DNA from: a virus | Direction: 5' to 3' (one strand) | DNA: 29,895 nucleotides | IMG/VR virus record: IMGVR_UViG_3300030450_003318 | Coordinates: 1 to 29,895 of that record | Part shown: positions 5,838-11,723 of the stretch, piece by piece | Numbering within the stretch: the stretch's first letter is position 1 | Layout: each line of letters begins with the position of its first letter | Program-made: the position numbers and the translations under genes | Notes under the pieces: generated by a model | What the model was told of the DNA's origin: nothing | Databases searched by the model: none | What the model saw: the letters and a program-made list of their open reading frames with translations, nothing else

Positions 5838-5987
5838 TTATGTATTAAAAATTAAACTTAATATTATTGTACCAATAAAGTAACCCGCTCCTACAAATAG
5901 GAAGAAATAGATTCCTTTAGTGGCTGCATTAGTACCCGCTAACCCTAGCAGGTACTTGCAATATTTATCTATTTTATCTGGCTGCAT
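5838..5987 (-). CDS. Small membrane protein, 49 aa
   Basis: A 49-codon frame starts inside the 3' end of the upstream gene (14-nt overlap) and reads MQPDKIDKYCKYLLGLAG..., then a hydrophobic segment (residues about 27-47, IYFFLFVGAGYFIGTIILSL) ending IFNT. A cytoplasmic charged N-terminus followed by one long membrane helix is clear. It ends 5 nt before the next gene starts. Overlap with upstream coding sequence and fit to the gap support it. Possible roles include superinfection exclusion or membrane targeting, but nothing specific is shown. Confidence 0.6.
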   Translation of the reverse strand: MQPDKIDKYCKYLLGLAGTNAATKGIYFFLFVGAGYFIGTIILSLIFNT

Positions 5988-6210
5988 ATCCATTATTATA
6001 AGCCTCTATTGCTAACTCATAAGCTAAATCAGAGTACTCCGCCTCTAGTATTTCTAGCTCCTCTTGAGTTAGTTCTTTTCCATTAATAAATTCCCCATAG
6101 CTTACATAAGCGTCGCAAAAATCTGGGTAGTCCCAAGAGTAGACCTCATCTACTTCTAGGGAGGTATAGTCAACCTCTTTGCTTTTAATAAAAATTCGTT
6201 CCATATTCAT
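5974..6210 (-). CDS. Acidic hypothetical protein, 78 aa
   Basis: An unrecognised 78-residue, strongly acidic protein: LEVDEVYSWDYPDFCDAYVS is followed by helical, Glu-rich EELEILEAEYSDLAYELAIE and ends NNGYAAR. Very high Glu/Asp/Tyr content without basic counterparts resembles DNA-mimic or inhibitor proteins of phages, though this is speculation from composition alone. Its ATG is preceded by AAAACAAATG. A second in-frame Met lies at residue 3; the first fits the start context better. The end overlaps the start of the small membrane protein gene. Confidence 0.65.
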   Translation of the reverse strand: MNMERIFIKSKEVDYTSLEVDEVYSWDYPDFCDAYVSYGEFINGKELTQEELEILEAEYSDLAYELAIEAYNNGYAAR

Positions 6211-6216
6211 TTGTTT

Positions 6217-6912
6217 TTAGTTATTACTCCAGTTAATTTTATAGTTTATATTATTACCTCTTTTAATGTTCTCTATGCCCCAAAGAGGTCTAAAATTAGT
6301 ATAGTGGTTTAGCTTTATTATATCCTCCTCTGTTTGAGCAAAAGATATAGGAACAATATGGTCTAAATGCCAATCTTTTCTATTAGCCCAGCTCATACCC
6401 TCTACAAATTGGTCTTCTATCCACCTTGTAAAGCTTTCAAAGTCAGTACCTAAAATTTCAAAGCTTCTGCTTTTTTTAGTATAACCCTTTCTAGATAAAG
6501 CTCTTAATATTTGCTTTTGTATTCTTTTTTTCATATCAAAAACCTTATCTGTAGCTTTTCTATTCTTCTCATATTGTCTAAAATACTCTGTTCTCTTTGC
6601 TCTTTGTATAGGGTCTTGCATACGCTTTCTCTCCTGTTTTCTTTTCTTTTTAGCCTGTTTAGGTGTTCTATAAAAAGCCGCCTTACGCTTTTTAACATCT
6701 TCCCTTTGAGAGTACTCTTTTTCTTGTGCTTTCCTTTCAGGTTTGCTTCTGTAGGCTTTCCTAGCCTCACTAACGCACTCCTTACATTTTTGTCTTCTAT
6801 ACTCTACAGGGATACCTTTTCTGCTTTTGTATTTCTTTAGACCGAATTTATCTATTACTAAAGACCTACTACAGTTAGTACAGGTTTTTTTCTTTTTAAA
6901 TAGTGTTATCAT
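6217..6912 (-). CDS. HNH endonuclease with N-terminal zinc finger
   Basis: The 231-residue protein starts with a four-Cys zinc finger (C11, C14, C43, C46). A long Lys/Arg-rich helical arm follows (residues 50-130), then a C-terminal HNH domain: WHLDHIVPIS (181-190; H182, D184, H185) and NHYTNFRPLWGIENIKRGNN (202-221; N206 and N215). The HNH motif coordinates one metal ion and cuts DNA; the basic arm would contact DNA. The LNHYTNFRPLW...NIKRG context is that of a phage HNH family, including free-standing homing-type nucleases. It lies second in the - strand operon, behind AAACAAATG. Confidence 0.85.
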   Translation of the reverse strand: MITLFKKKKTCTNCSRSLVIDKFGLKKYKSRKGIPVEYRRQKCKECVSEARKAYRSKPERKAQEKEYSQREDVKKRKAAFYRTPKQAKKKRKQERKRMQDPIQRAKRTEYFRQYEKNRKATDKVFDMKKRIQKQILRALSRKGYTKKSRSFEILGTDFESFTRWIEDQFVEGMSWANRKDWHLDHIVPISFAQTEEDIIKLNHYTNFRPLWGIENIKRGNNINYKINWSNN

Positions 6913-6916
6913 TTGT

Positions 6917-7114
6917 TTATTTGTTTTTATTTTTATATTCTACTTTAATAGATTCTCTTTTAAAGTATTCATTATTACCAATCTTATCTATATTTTTAAG
7001 AATGTTATTAATGTTCTTCTCCCACTCTGGGAAGGTTTTTTCTGTCATTACCCTACCATTAGGGTAAAAAACTTCGTCATAAGTTTTTTTCTTTATTTTA
7101 TCATTTTTTTTCAT
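6917..7114 (-). CDS. Hypothetical first gene of the - strand operon, 65 aa
   Basis: Chosen start is ATG at 7114, preceded by ACTAAACAAATG, the same context as other genes in this operon. A start 39 nt further upstream (7153) would add a residue stretch covering a palindrome that looks regulatory. The 65-residue product is basic at both ends (KKNDKIKKKTYDE, and RESIKVEYKNKNK) with a central EVFYPNGRVMTEKTFPEWEK. No family recognised. As the first gene after the divergent control region it should be expressed earliest from this strand. Confidence 0.6.
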   Translation of the reverse strand: MKKNDKIKKKTYDEVFYPNGRVMTEKTFPEWEKNINNILKNIDKIGNNEYFKRESIKVEYKNKNK

Positions 7115-7127
7115 TTGTTTAGTGTTG

Positions 7128-7140
7128 TTGTTAATAACAA
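7128..7140. repeat. 13-bp palindrome, candidate operator
   Basis: Perfect inverted repeat TTGTTA-a-TAACAA 14 nt upstream of the first - strand gene. Eleven bases of it (ttgttaataac) recur at 8196-8206 upstream of the replication gene, so it may be a binding site shared by two early promoters. Confidence 0.45.
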
Positions 7141-7289
7141 AACAAATTTGCAAACTTTTTTCCGAATAAACAAATATTTTTTTAATAAAAATAAAAAAAA
7201 TTTAATGTTGTTTTTTATCCTAGTAGGGAATTTTACCTAGTGCAAGAACGCAGGAGTGTAAATGGTTTTAATTCAAAACATAGTCATCT

Positions 7290-7303
7290 TGCGTTAAAAC
7301 GCA
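7290..7303. repeat. Inverted repeat TGCGTT-aa-AACGCA
   Basis: A perfect 6+2+6 inverted repeat in the middle of the control region. The half-site AACGCA is also present at about 7247-7252. GC-containing symmetry in otherwise very AT-rich sequence suggests an operator or origin-binding site. Confidence 0.4.
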
Positions 7304-7467
7304 CAAAAACCACCAAAAAAAGGATTTTGGACTATCCAAATATTTTCATATTTATTTTTTAAAAAGTTATAAAAATTTTATTTTTATAAAAATATTTTGA
7401 TTTATGAAATATTATAACGATAATTGTAATTGAATTTTTCATAGCTGGGGGAGCTCCTACGGATAAA

Positions 7468-7509
7468 CACTAGTTATTAATATAAGCAGATGTTGTATTA
7501 TTACTAGTG
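7468..7509. repeat. Long inverted repeat before the HTH regulator gene
   Basis: Arms CACTAGT (7468-7474) and ACTAGTG (7503-7509) pair perfectly. Flanking bases extend the symmetry (ttattaata on the left, tattatt on the right). Outside the arms, ggagctcc (about 7450-7457) and ggagttcc are near-matching inverted elements. The structure ends about 15 nt before the chosen start of the regulator gene, so it could be its operator or a leader hairpin. Confidence 0.45.
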
Positions 7510-7524
7510 GTGGAGTTCCCTCTA

Positions 7525-7770
7525 ATGAAAATAAATTTTAACTATATGAGATTTAAAAAATTTAATAGTGAGGAACAGGTACGAGATACTATTATCCTCA
7601 AAATGATGAAAAATAGAGTTAGGAAAAATAACCTAGCTCTAGAGTTAGGGTTATCATACCCTACTGTATTATCAAAACTAGATAGACCTTTCAGCTTTAA
7701 AGTTAGCGAGCTTCTAGTAGTTTGTAGTATGGTAAATATTGATATAAACGAATTACTAATTAAATACTAA
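7525..7770 (+). CDS. Helix-turn-helix regulator, Cro/XRE-like
   Basis: From ATG 7525 the product has 81 residues; other possible starts are GTG 7507 (inside an inverted repeat) and ATG 7546. The central part, NNLALELGLSYPTVLSKLDR, reads as a helix-turn-helix with GLSYPTVLSKL as recognition helix. SFKVSELLVVCSMVNIDINE follows, the usual last helices of XRE-type DNA-binding domains. As the first rightward gene beside a divergent control region it probably represses or switches the early promoters, acting on the inverted repeats there. No integrase was seen, so a lysogeny switch is not implied. Confidence 0.7.
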   Translation: MKINFNYMRFKKFNSEEQVRDTIILKMMKNRVRKNNLALELGLSYPTVLSKLDRPFSFKVSELLVVCSMVNIDINELLIKY

Positions 7771-7777
7771 TAATATT

Positions 7778-8188
7778 ATGGAAATTAAAAAATCAGCTGT
7801 TACTAATGTTCAACCAAATGGTACTTGGGACGGGAAATATGGTCTTATGTATAAGTTTGACATCTCTTTTGAGAACGGAGATACAGGAAGCTACCTGTCT
7901 AAATATGAAAATCAAACTAAATTTATAGTAGGTCAGGAAACAGAGTATGAGTATACAGGAGGGGAGTACCCTAGAGTAAAACCTCATTATGTAAATCCAG
8001 TACCTAAAACTACTAGCTATAGCAACTCTAATACCGACAAGGATTTAGAGATTAGGTTTGCTGTTGCTTTTAAGGCGGCTATTGAACTCTGCTCTAATGA
8101 TAAAATAGAAATGGAGGAAGTAATGGCTACTACTATTGGATTTGCGGAATTTCTTAAAGAAAAAAAGAATACTAGCCTGCCTTTTTAA
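7778..8188 (+). CDS. Probable single-stranded DNA-binding protein (OB-fold-like)
   Basis: The 136-residue protein has a beta-rich N-terminal half (TNVQPNGTWDGKYGLMYKFD, then FENGDTGSYLSKYENQTKFI, then GQETEYEYTG) arranged like a small OB-fold, with aromatic and Lys residues suited to single-stranded DNA. A helical region follows (EIRFAVAFKAAIELCS), and the C-terminus is TSLPF. An end in small/acidic residues followed by Pro-Phe is the protein-interaction tip of bacterial SSB (DIPF). Here the acidic stretch is weak, so the comparison is partial. Position directly before the replication protein supports a role in DNA replication. Confidence 0.55.
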   Translation: MEIKKSAVTNVQPNGTWDGKYGLMYKFDISFENGDTGSYLSKYENQTKFIVGQETEYEYTGGEYPRVKPHYVNPVPKTTSYSNSNTDKDLEIRFAVAFKAAIELCSNDKIEMEEVMATTIGFAEFLKEKKNTSLPF

Positions 8189-8200
8189 CAATAGATTGTT
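8187..8200. repeat. Inverted repeat AACAAT-ag-ATTGTT
   Basis: A perfect 6+2+6 inverted repeat beginning at the stop codon of the SSB-like gene, overlapping the ttgttaataac element (8196-8206) that is shared with 7128-7138. It lies about 60 nt upstream of the replication gene and could be an operator. A weak variant of the late promoter motif follows at 8225-8253 (gaattaa, then tatactttta, spacing 19 rather than 18). Confidence 0.4.
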
Positions 8201-8256
8201 AATAACTAATACTAGAAGCTTTTTGAATTAATGTAAAAATTTTTATACTTTTAAAT

Positions 8257-9051
8257 ATGGATAATATACTAGCGTCATCTTCGTTTCTTATAATAAACAA
8301 GGTCGTTCTCCAAGAGATAGGGGTTGACGCTAGTATTGTTTTATCTCATCTAGTACATAGAGAACTCTACTATAAAAAGGTAAATAGAATAAAAGACGGG
8401 TATTTTTATAATACTACTGTTACTATTTCGTGTGCTACTACTCTTTCTTATTATCAAATCAAGCAAGCTATAGAAACACTAAAGAAATACAAGTTTATTA
8501 CTTGTGTTCGTAAAGGAATACCAGCCAGGTTATTCTTTAAGATTAATACTAGTCAGTTATCAAATTTTTTAAGAACTAGTAATGAAGTAACTAATCAACT
8601 AGATTGTGAGTTAGCGGAGAACAAGATATATAAAAACCCTAATGAAGTTATAAATAATAAAGTTATAAAAAAGAATTATAGTATTAATACACGCCAAGAA
8701 TCTTTTAAAGAAGAATGTTCTTTAGTAGATAAGAGTATTAGTAAGGATATAATAAATGACTTTGTTGACTATTGGACGGAAACTAATAGCACGGGTAAAA
8801 AAATGAGGTACGAATTAGAGAAAACTTGGAGCACACCCTTGAGGTTAAAAAGGTGGGTAAGAAACCAGCAAAATTTCAACAGAAATAGTAGCTCTAGTAA
8901 TATGCCTGACTTTTTAGATAAAGCGTATATAAATAGAATTAGTGATGACCAGGCTCAAATAAATAAGTTTTACAAACACCTTGTAGAAAATTGTTCTTAT
9001 GAAAAATTTGAAACACAAACAGGTTATATTAAATACAGAAAACGAAGATGA
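8257..9051 (+). CDS. Replication protein with N-terminal winged helix (replisome organiser-like)
   Basis: The 264-residue protein has an N-terminal winged-helix domain (residues about 10-98). SIVLSHLVHRELYYKK is helix 1, DGYFYNTTVTISCATTLSYY plus QIKQAIETLKKYKFI is the helix-turn-helix, and VRKGIPARLFFKIN is the wing. This is the layout of phage replication initiators/organisers. A low-complexity Asn-rich linker (110-165) leads to a C-terminal domain, FVDYWTETNSTGKKMRYELE (169-188) plus KRWVRNQQNF. The latter I recognise as the C-terminal domain paired with such HTH domains in Bacteroidetes phages, probably binding DNA or loading helicase. No helicase or polymerase gene is present, so the host replisome is presumably recruited. 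Confidence 0.75.
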   Translation: MDNILASSSFLIINKVVLQEIGVDASIVLSHLVHRELYYKKVNRIKDGYFYNTTVTISCATTLSYYQIKQAIETLKKYKFITCVRKGIPARLFFKINTSQLSNFLRTSNEVTNQLDCELAENKIYKNPNEVINNKVIKKNYSINTRQESFKEECSLVDKSISKDIINDFVDYWTETNSTGKKMRYELEKTWSTPLRLKRWVRNQQNFNRNSSSSNMPDFLDKAYINRISDDQAQINKFYKHLVENCSYEKFETQTGYIKYRKRR

Positions 9052-9188
9052 TATTTATTAGTTTTATAAAGAATGGATTGTTACTTGGGGTTAGACATTT
9101 TGAGCCTGATGAAATAAGAAAATACTGGGAGATACATATATTACTATTAGTATTTCAAATAAATATATTTATAGATACAAAAAAATGA
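9048..9188 (+). CDS. Small hypothetical protein, 46 aa
   Basis: A 46-codon frame begins at ATG 9048, overlapping the stop of the replication gene (ATGA), and its TGA overlaps the next start. It reads MIFISFIKNGLLLGVRHFEP, then DEIRKYWEIHILLLVFQINI and FIDTKK. Two hydrophobic stretches suggest membrane association or a compact fold. Coupled overlaps on both sides are the main support. No family is recognised. Confidence 0.55.
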   Translation: MIFISFIKNGLLLGVRHFEPDEIRKYWEIHILLLVFQINIFIDTKK

Positions 9189-9286
9189 TAGAAACAGTAA
9201 TAATAAGCACGCTAGCAGGAATAGTAATAGGTTTGTATATATCAAGCCAGGTTAGTAGTTGGATAGATAAGAACACAAAGAAATGA
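9185..9286 (+). CDS. Small single-pass membrane protein, 33 aa
   Basis: A 33-codon frame starting at ATG 9185 (ATGA overlap with the upstream stop) and ending with a TGA that overlaps the VRR-NUC start. It encodes a membrane helix (residues 3-21, ETVIISTLAGIVIGLYISS) followed by SQVSSWIDKNTKK. Small phage membrane peptides of this kind are common but functionally unassigned. Overlaps on both ends support translation. Confidence 0.55.
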   Translation: MIETVIISTLAGIVIGLYISSQVSSWIDKNTKK

Positions 9287-9630
9287 AGGAACAAGATTTA
9301 CATAATAGCGTAGTAGAATATTTAGAGTATAACCCCAGTATACTTTGGACTTCTACTTTAGGGGGCGTTTATCTAGGGAAAGGAAATTATAAACAAAAAG
9401 CTCTAGTAAAGAAACATTATAAAAAGGGAGTGCCCGACATATTAATATTTGAGCCAAATCTAAAACACCACGCTCTTATGGTAGAGCTAAAGGTGGGAAA
9501 AAATAAACCCACTAAAGAGCAAAAGCTATGGATAAAAAAATTAGAAGATAGGGGCTACAAGGCTGTAGTTTGTTACTCTCTAGAGGAGTTTATAAACATT
9601 TTCAATAAGTACATTAAATTATCATTATGA
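9283..9630 (+). CDS. VRR-NUC domain nuclease
   Basis: The 115-residue protein is a stand-alone VRR-NUC fold, a branch of the PD-(D/E)xK nucleases. It shows HNSVVEYLEY at the start, KKGVPDILIF (D52), LMVELKVGK (E68, K70) and KEQKLWIKKLEDRGYKAVVC (Q80). D52, E68 and K70 are the metal-binding catalytic set. Family members cut branched DNA or remove flaps, so roles in recombination, resolving replication intermediates or preparing DNA for packaging are likely. It is coupled by 4-nt overlaps to both neighbours in the replication operon. Confidence 0.9.
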   Translation: MKEQDLHNSVVEYLEYNPSILWTSTLGGVYLGKGNYKQKALVKKHYKKGVPDILIFEPNLKHHALMVELKVGKNKPTKEQKLWIKKLEDRGYKAVVCYSLEEFINIFNKYIKLSL

Positions 9631-9911
9631 GAAAAAAACACGAACAATTTAAGAATATTAGAAGAAAAGACGAACATTTTAAGTATTTCTTATTTGATGT
9701 TTCTACAGCAGAAACTCACTATGCTTTTATACATAAAGAAACTCAAATAATAGAAGATATTGATGAGTATGTAGAGAATAAATTTGAAGCTATATATGAT
9801 TACTTTCAGCCTAGACCTGTAGAGATAGAAATAAGCCCTCTAGGTAAATGGGAGTACAACTCTCTAAATCAAGCTGGAACTAAAAAACTAATGAAGCTTT
9901 GGAAGAACTAA
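9627..9911 (+). CDS. Hypothetical protein, 94 aa
   Basis: An unrecognised 94-residue protein. It starts very basic (RKKHEQFKNIRRKDEHFKYF), then has LFDVSTAETHYAFIHKETQI, an acidic helix (IEDIDEYVENKFEAIYDYFQ) and ends SLNQAGTKKLMKLWKN. It is tied by a 4-nt overlap to the VRR-NUC gene and by a 13-nt overlap to the sigma-like gene, so it is likely co-translated with both. The charge pattern could suit an adaptor between nucleic acid and protein, without firm support. Confidence 0.65.
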   Translation: MRKKHEQFKNIRRKDEHFKYFLFDVSTAETHYAFIHKETQIIEDIDEYVENKFEAIYDYFQPRPVEIEISPLGKWEYNSLNQAGTKKLMKLWKN

Positions 9912-10429
9912 ACGCTTATCTAGAAACAAACTATAATAAACTACTAGAAATCAGTATAAGAATTACTAGTAATAGAAAACCTGACTACTATGACTTATTA
10001 CACGAAACTATTGAAGCTTTGTATAAAACTAAACAAGATAAAATTATAAATATAATAGTTAGTAAAAAAATGACCTTCTATATTATTAGAATACTAATAA
10101 ATCAGTACCACTCTAAAACAAGCCCCTACTATTATAAGTATAAGAGATACAACGAATTAATGAACAATTATGATGGTATTTATATTTATAGTAAAGAAGC
10201 TGCTACTAAAGAGCGTATAAAAAAACTAGAGTTAAATGAGGAGCGGTTAAAGTGGATAGACAAAAAACTAGAGGGGTTAAACTGGTTTGATGTTTCAGTA
10301 TTTAAACTTTACTACAAGAAGGGCTTTAGTTTAAATAGTATGAGTAGAGCCACAAAGATAAACAGAAGTACTCTAGGGAAATCAATAAGGTATATTAAAA
10401 ATTATTTAAAAAATGAAAAACAAAAGTAA
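9899..10429 (+). CDS. Sigma-70-like factor, candidate late-gene regulator
   Basis: The 176-residue protein has the layout of a minimal sigma factor. The region 2-like part (residues 1-75) contains the acidic helix DLLHETIEALYKTKQDKIIN and a hydrophobic FYIIRILINQYHSK. The region 4-like part (125-172) has FDVSVFKLYYKKGFSLNSMS, RATKINRSTLGKSIRYIKNY as helix-turn-helix. Such proteins in Bacteroidetes phages are usually annotated as sigma-70-family or hypothetical. It is expressed with the replication genes, before the late region, and is the only visible candidate to read the four-copy motif that precedes late genes. That link is inference. Confidence 0.65.
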   Translation: MEELNAYLETNYNKLLEISIRITSNRKPDYYDLLHETIEALYKTKQDKIINIIVSKKMTFYIIRILINQYHSKTSPYYYKYKRYNELMNNYDGIYIYSKEAATKERIKKLELNEERLKWIDKKLEGLNWFDVSVFKLYYKKGFSLNSMSRATKINRSTLGKSIRYIKNYLKNEKQK

Positions 10430-10781
10430 AGGGCTAGGGGATACAATAGATAAGTTTACTGAAAAAACAGGTATTAAGAAAATAGTAAAAGCAATAGCTG
10501 GAGATGATTGCGGCTGCGAGGATAGAAAAAGAAAACTAAACCAATTATTTCCTAACTTTAAAAACATTAGACAATTTACAGAAGATGAAATAAAGATATA
10601 TGAGGAGGCAATACTACCAGTAGTGGAAAGAGGTCACTTGCTAAAAGAAGAAAAGCCAATAGTAGACGCTTTATACAGGGGGGTTTTTGGTAGCAATCCA
10701 CAATGGAAAAGTTGTGCCCCTTGTAATAAAAAAATAATAACTAACCTTTACAAGGTATATGAAAAATCTTGTAAGGTATGA
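10413..10781 (+). CDS. Cys-rich conserved phage protein, 122 aa
   Basis: The 122-residue protein begins with a basic helix (KNKSKGLGDTIDKFTEKTGI, then KKIVKAIAGDDCGCEDRKRK) and contains two Cys pairs: CGC at residues 33-35 and CAPC near 101-104, plus a Cys near the end. The KGLGDTxxKFTxxTGIKKxVxAIAGDDCGCxxRK start is one I recognise as conserved in phages of this group; its function is unknown. The Cys pairs may bind zinc. It overlaps the sigma-like gene by 17 nt. Confidence 0.7.
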   Translation: MKNKSKGLGDTIDKFTEKTGIKKIVKAIAGDDCGCEDRKRKLNQLFPNFKNIRQFTEDEIKIYEEAILPVVERGHLLKEEKPIVDALYRGVFGSNPQWKSCAPCNKKIITNLYKVYEKSCKV

Positions 10782-10885
10782 AAAAGAAAGCCTGGAAATA
10801 CACTACTAATAAAAACAGAAAAAGAAAAGGGGTACACTCAAAGAACAATAAACCCCAGAAAAAATATAGAGGTCAAGGAAGATGA
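10778..10885 (+). CDS. Very basic small protein, 35 aa
   Basis: A 35-codon frame coupled by 4-nt overlaps on both sides (ATGA at 10778 and 10882). It reads MKKKAWKYTTNKNRKRKGVH, then SKNNKPQKKYRGQGR, with about 40% Lys/Arg. The pattern WKYT...RKRxGVHSK...KKYRGQGR matches a small conserved peptide I recall from other Bacteroidetes phages between the same neighbours, which argues that it is a real gene. Nucleic acid binding is plausible from charge. Confidence 0.65.
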   Translation: MKKKAWKYTTNKNRKRKGVHSKNNKPQKKYRGQGR

Positions 10886-11142
10886 AAAAACATACTAAAA
10901 TATATATGAACTTTCACGGTTATAGTAAAGAAGATTGGATACCTTGTGAGAGCTGTAATAATACCGCTGTAGACATTCACCATATAGACGCCAGAGGTAT
11001 AGGTGGTGACCCTAGAGGGCATAAGAATCAAATAGAAAACCTAATAGCCCTCTGTAGGAGCTGTCATATAAAAGCAGAAACCAATAAGGATTTTAATAAT
11101 GAATTAAGAGAACAAAATATATATAATCATAAATACAAATAA
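10882..11142 (+). CDS. HNH endonuclease near the terminase genes
   Basis: The 86-residue protein has a compact HNH site: CESC (C22, C25), VDIHHIDARG (H33, H34), ENLIALCRSCH (N53, C58, C61, H62). The Cys pairs hold a structural zinc; H33/H34, N53 and H62 make the catalytic metal site. Small HNH proteins encoded next to terminase genes assist DNA cleavage during packaging in several phages (for example HK97 gp74), and the terminase lies 1.6 kb downstream in the same operon. The same job is inferred here. Confidence 0.85.
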   Translation: MKKHTKIYMNFHGYSKEDWIPCESCNNTAVDIHHIDARGIGGDPRGHKNQIENLIALCRSCHIKAETNKDFNNELREQNIYNHKYK

Positions 11143-11144
11143 TA

Positions 11145-11723
11145 ATGGAAAAAATTAAAATATCAAAGCTAAAAAAGAGCCCTAGTAACCCTAGATATAT
11201 TAGTGAATCAAAATTTAACCAACTAAAGAAAAGCATTAAAGAATTTCCTGAAATGTTAAAGCTACGCCCTCTAGTAGTAGATAAGGATAATATAGTGCTA
11301 GGTGGAAATATGAGATTATCAGCCCTTAAAGATTTAGGAATAAAAGAAACTTATGTAGTAAAAGCAGAGGATTTAACAGATAAGCAAAAAGAGGAGTTTG
11401 TTATTAAGGATAATATAGGTTTTGGTAGTTGGGATTGGGATATACTAGCTAATAACTTTGATGGAGTTAATCTAGGAGATTGGGGTCTTGATGTATGGCA
11501 GCCAGAAAAAGAGCCTGACTACTCTATACTAGATGACGAGCCAATAGATAGTAGTGTTGAGGACATGAGGAGTAATGTAAGAAAGGCTGTACTAGTGGAT
11601 TTTAACCTAGAGGACTACGATACAGCTTACTCTCTAATAAAACACTTTAGAGATAAAAAGGAATATGTAGGGGGAATAATAATAGAACACTTAACTAATC
11701 TAAAGAACAATGAAAACAATTAA
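11145..11723 (+). CDS. ParB/Srx-domain (ParB N-terminal-like) protein
   Basis: The N-terminal 75 residues form a ParB-like domain: ISKLKKSPSNPRYI, FNQLKKSIKEF, then LRPLVVDKDNIVLGGNMRLS (GGNMR at 53-57, the nucleotide-binding GxxR) and ALKDLGI. The rest (residues 80-192) has DKQKEEFVIKDNIGFGSWDW and DILANNF, which usually precedes or accompanies a DNA methyltransferase in phages. Here no methyltransferase follows; the next gene is a candidate dioxygenase overlapping by 14 nt. Phage ParB-like proteins of this type are linked to DNA modification or nicking. A role in DNA modification is inferred from neighbours. Confidence 0.8.
   Translation: MEKIKISKLKKSPSNPRYISESKFNQLKKSIKEFPEMLKLRPLVVDKDNIVLGGNMRLSALKDLGIKETYVVKAEDLTDKQKEEFVIKDNIGFGSWDWDILANNFDGVNLGDWGLDVWQPEKEPDYSILDDEPIDSSVEDMRSNVRKAVLVDFNLEDYDTAYSLIKHFRDKKEYVGGIIIEHLTNLKNNENN

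Larger units (their letters stand above)
7115..7524. promoter_or_regulatory. Divergent control region between early operons
   Basis: About 410 nt without a credible gene separate the leftward operon (starting 7114) from the rightward regulator/replication genes (starting 7525). The sequence is very AT-rich, with long A and T runs at 7170-7205 and 7340-7400. It contains a 13-bp palindrome (7128-7140), the inverted repeat TGCGTT-aa-AACGCA (7290-7303), and a longer inverted repeat (7468-7509). It most likely holds the promoters and operators of both early operons. The AT-rich stretch at 7330-7430 next to replication genes could also be an unwinding element of the replication origin. I cannot assign exact promoter boxes. 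Confidence 0.6.

Noticed and set aside
7165-7195. Possible fifth late promoter-like copy in the control region
   Set aside because: Element 1 fits loosely (aataaacaaa) but the second box matches only about six of ten bases and no gene begins nearby.
6511-7240. Open frames of 109 and 137 codons on the + strand across the HNH gene and control region
   Set aside because: They consist of Phe/Leu/Ser/Ile runs, the reverse of Lys-rich coding sequence, and lie opposite a convincing HNH gene.
9164-9173. Exact copy of element 2 (tatatttata) inside the small gene at 9048
   Set aside because: There is no element 1 at the required distance upstream and it lies inside a coding sequence, so it is probably chance in AT-rich DNA.
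10882-11142. HNH gene as a homing endonuclease inserted in the operon
   Set aside because: It is coupled by overlap to its neighbours and close to terminase, and has the small size of packaging-linked HNH proteins; there is no sign of an intron or interrupted gene.
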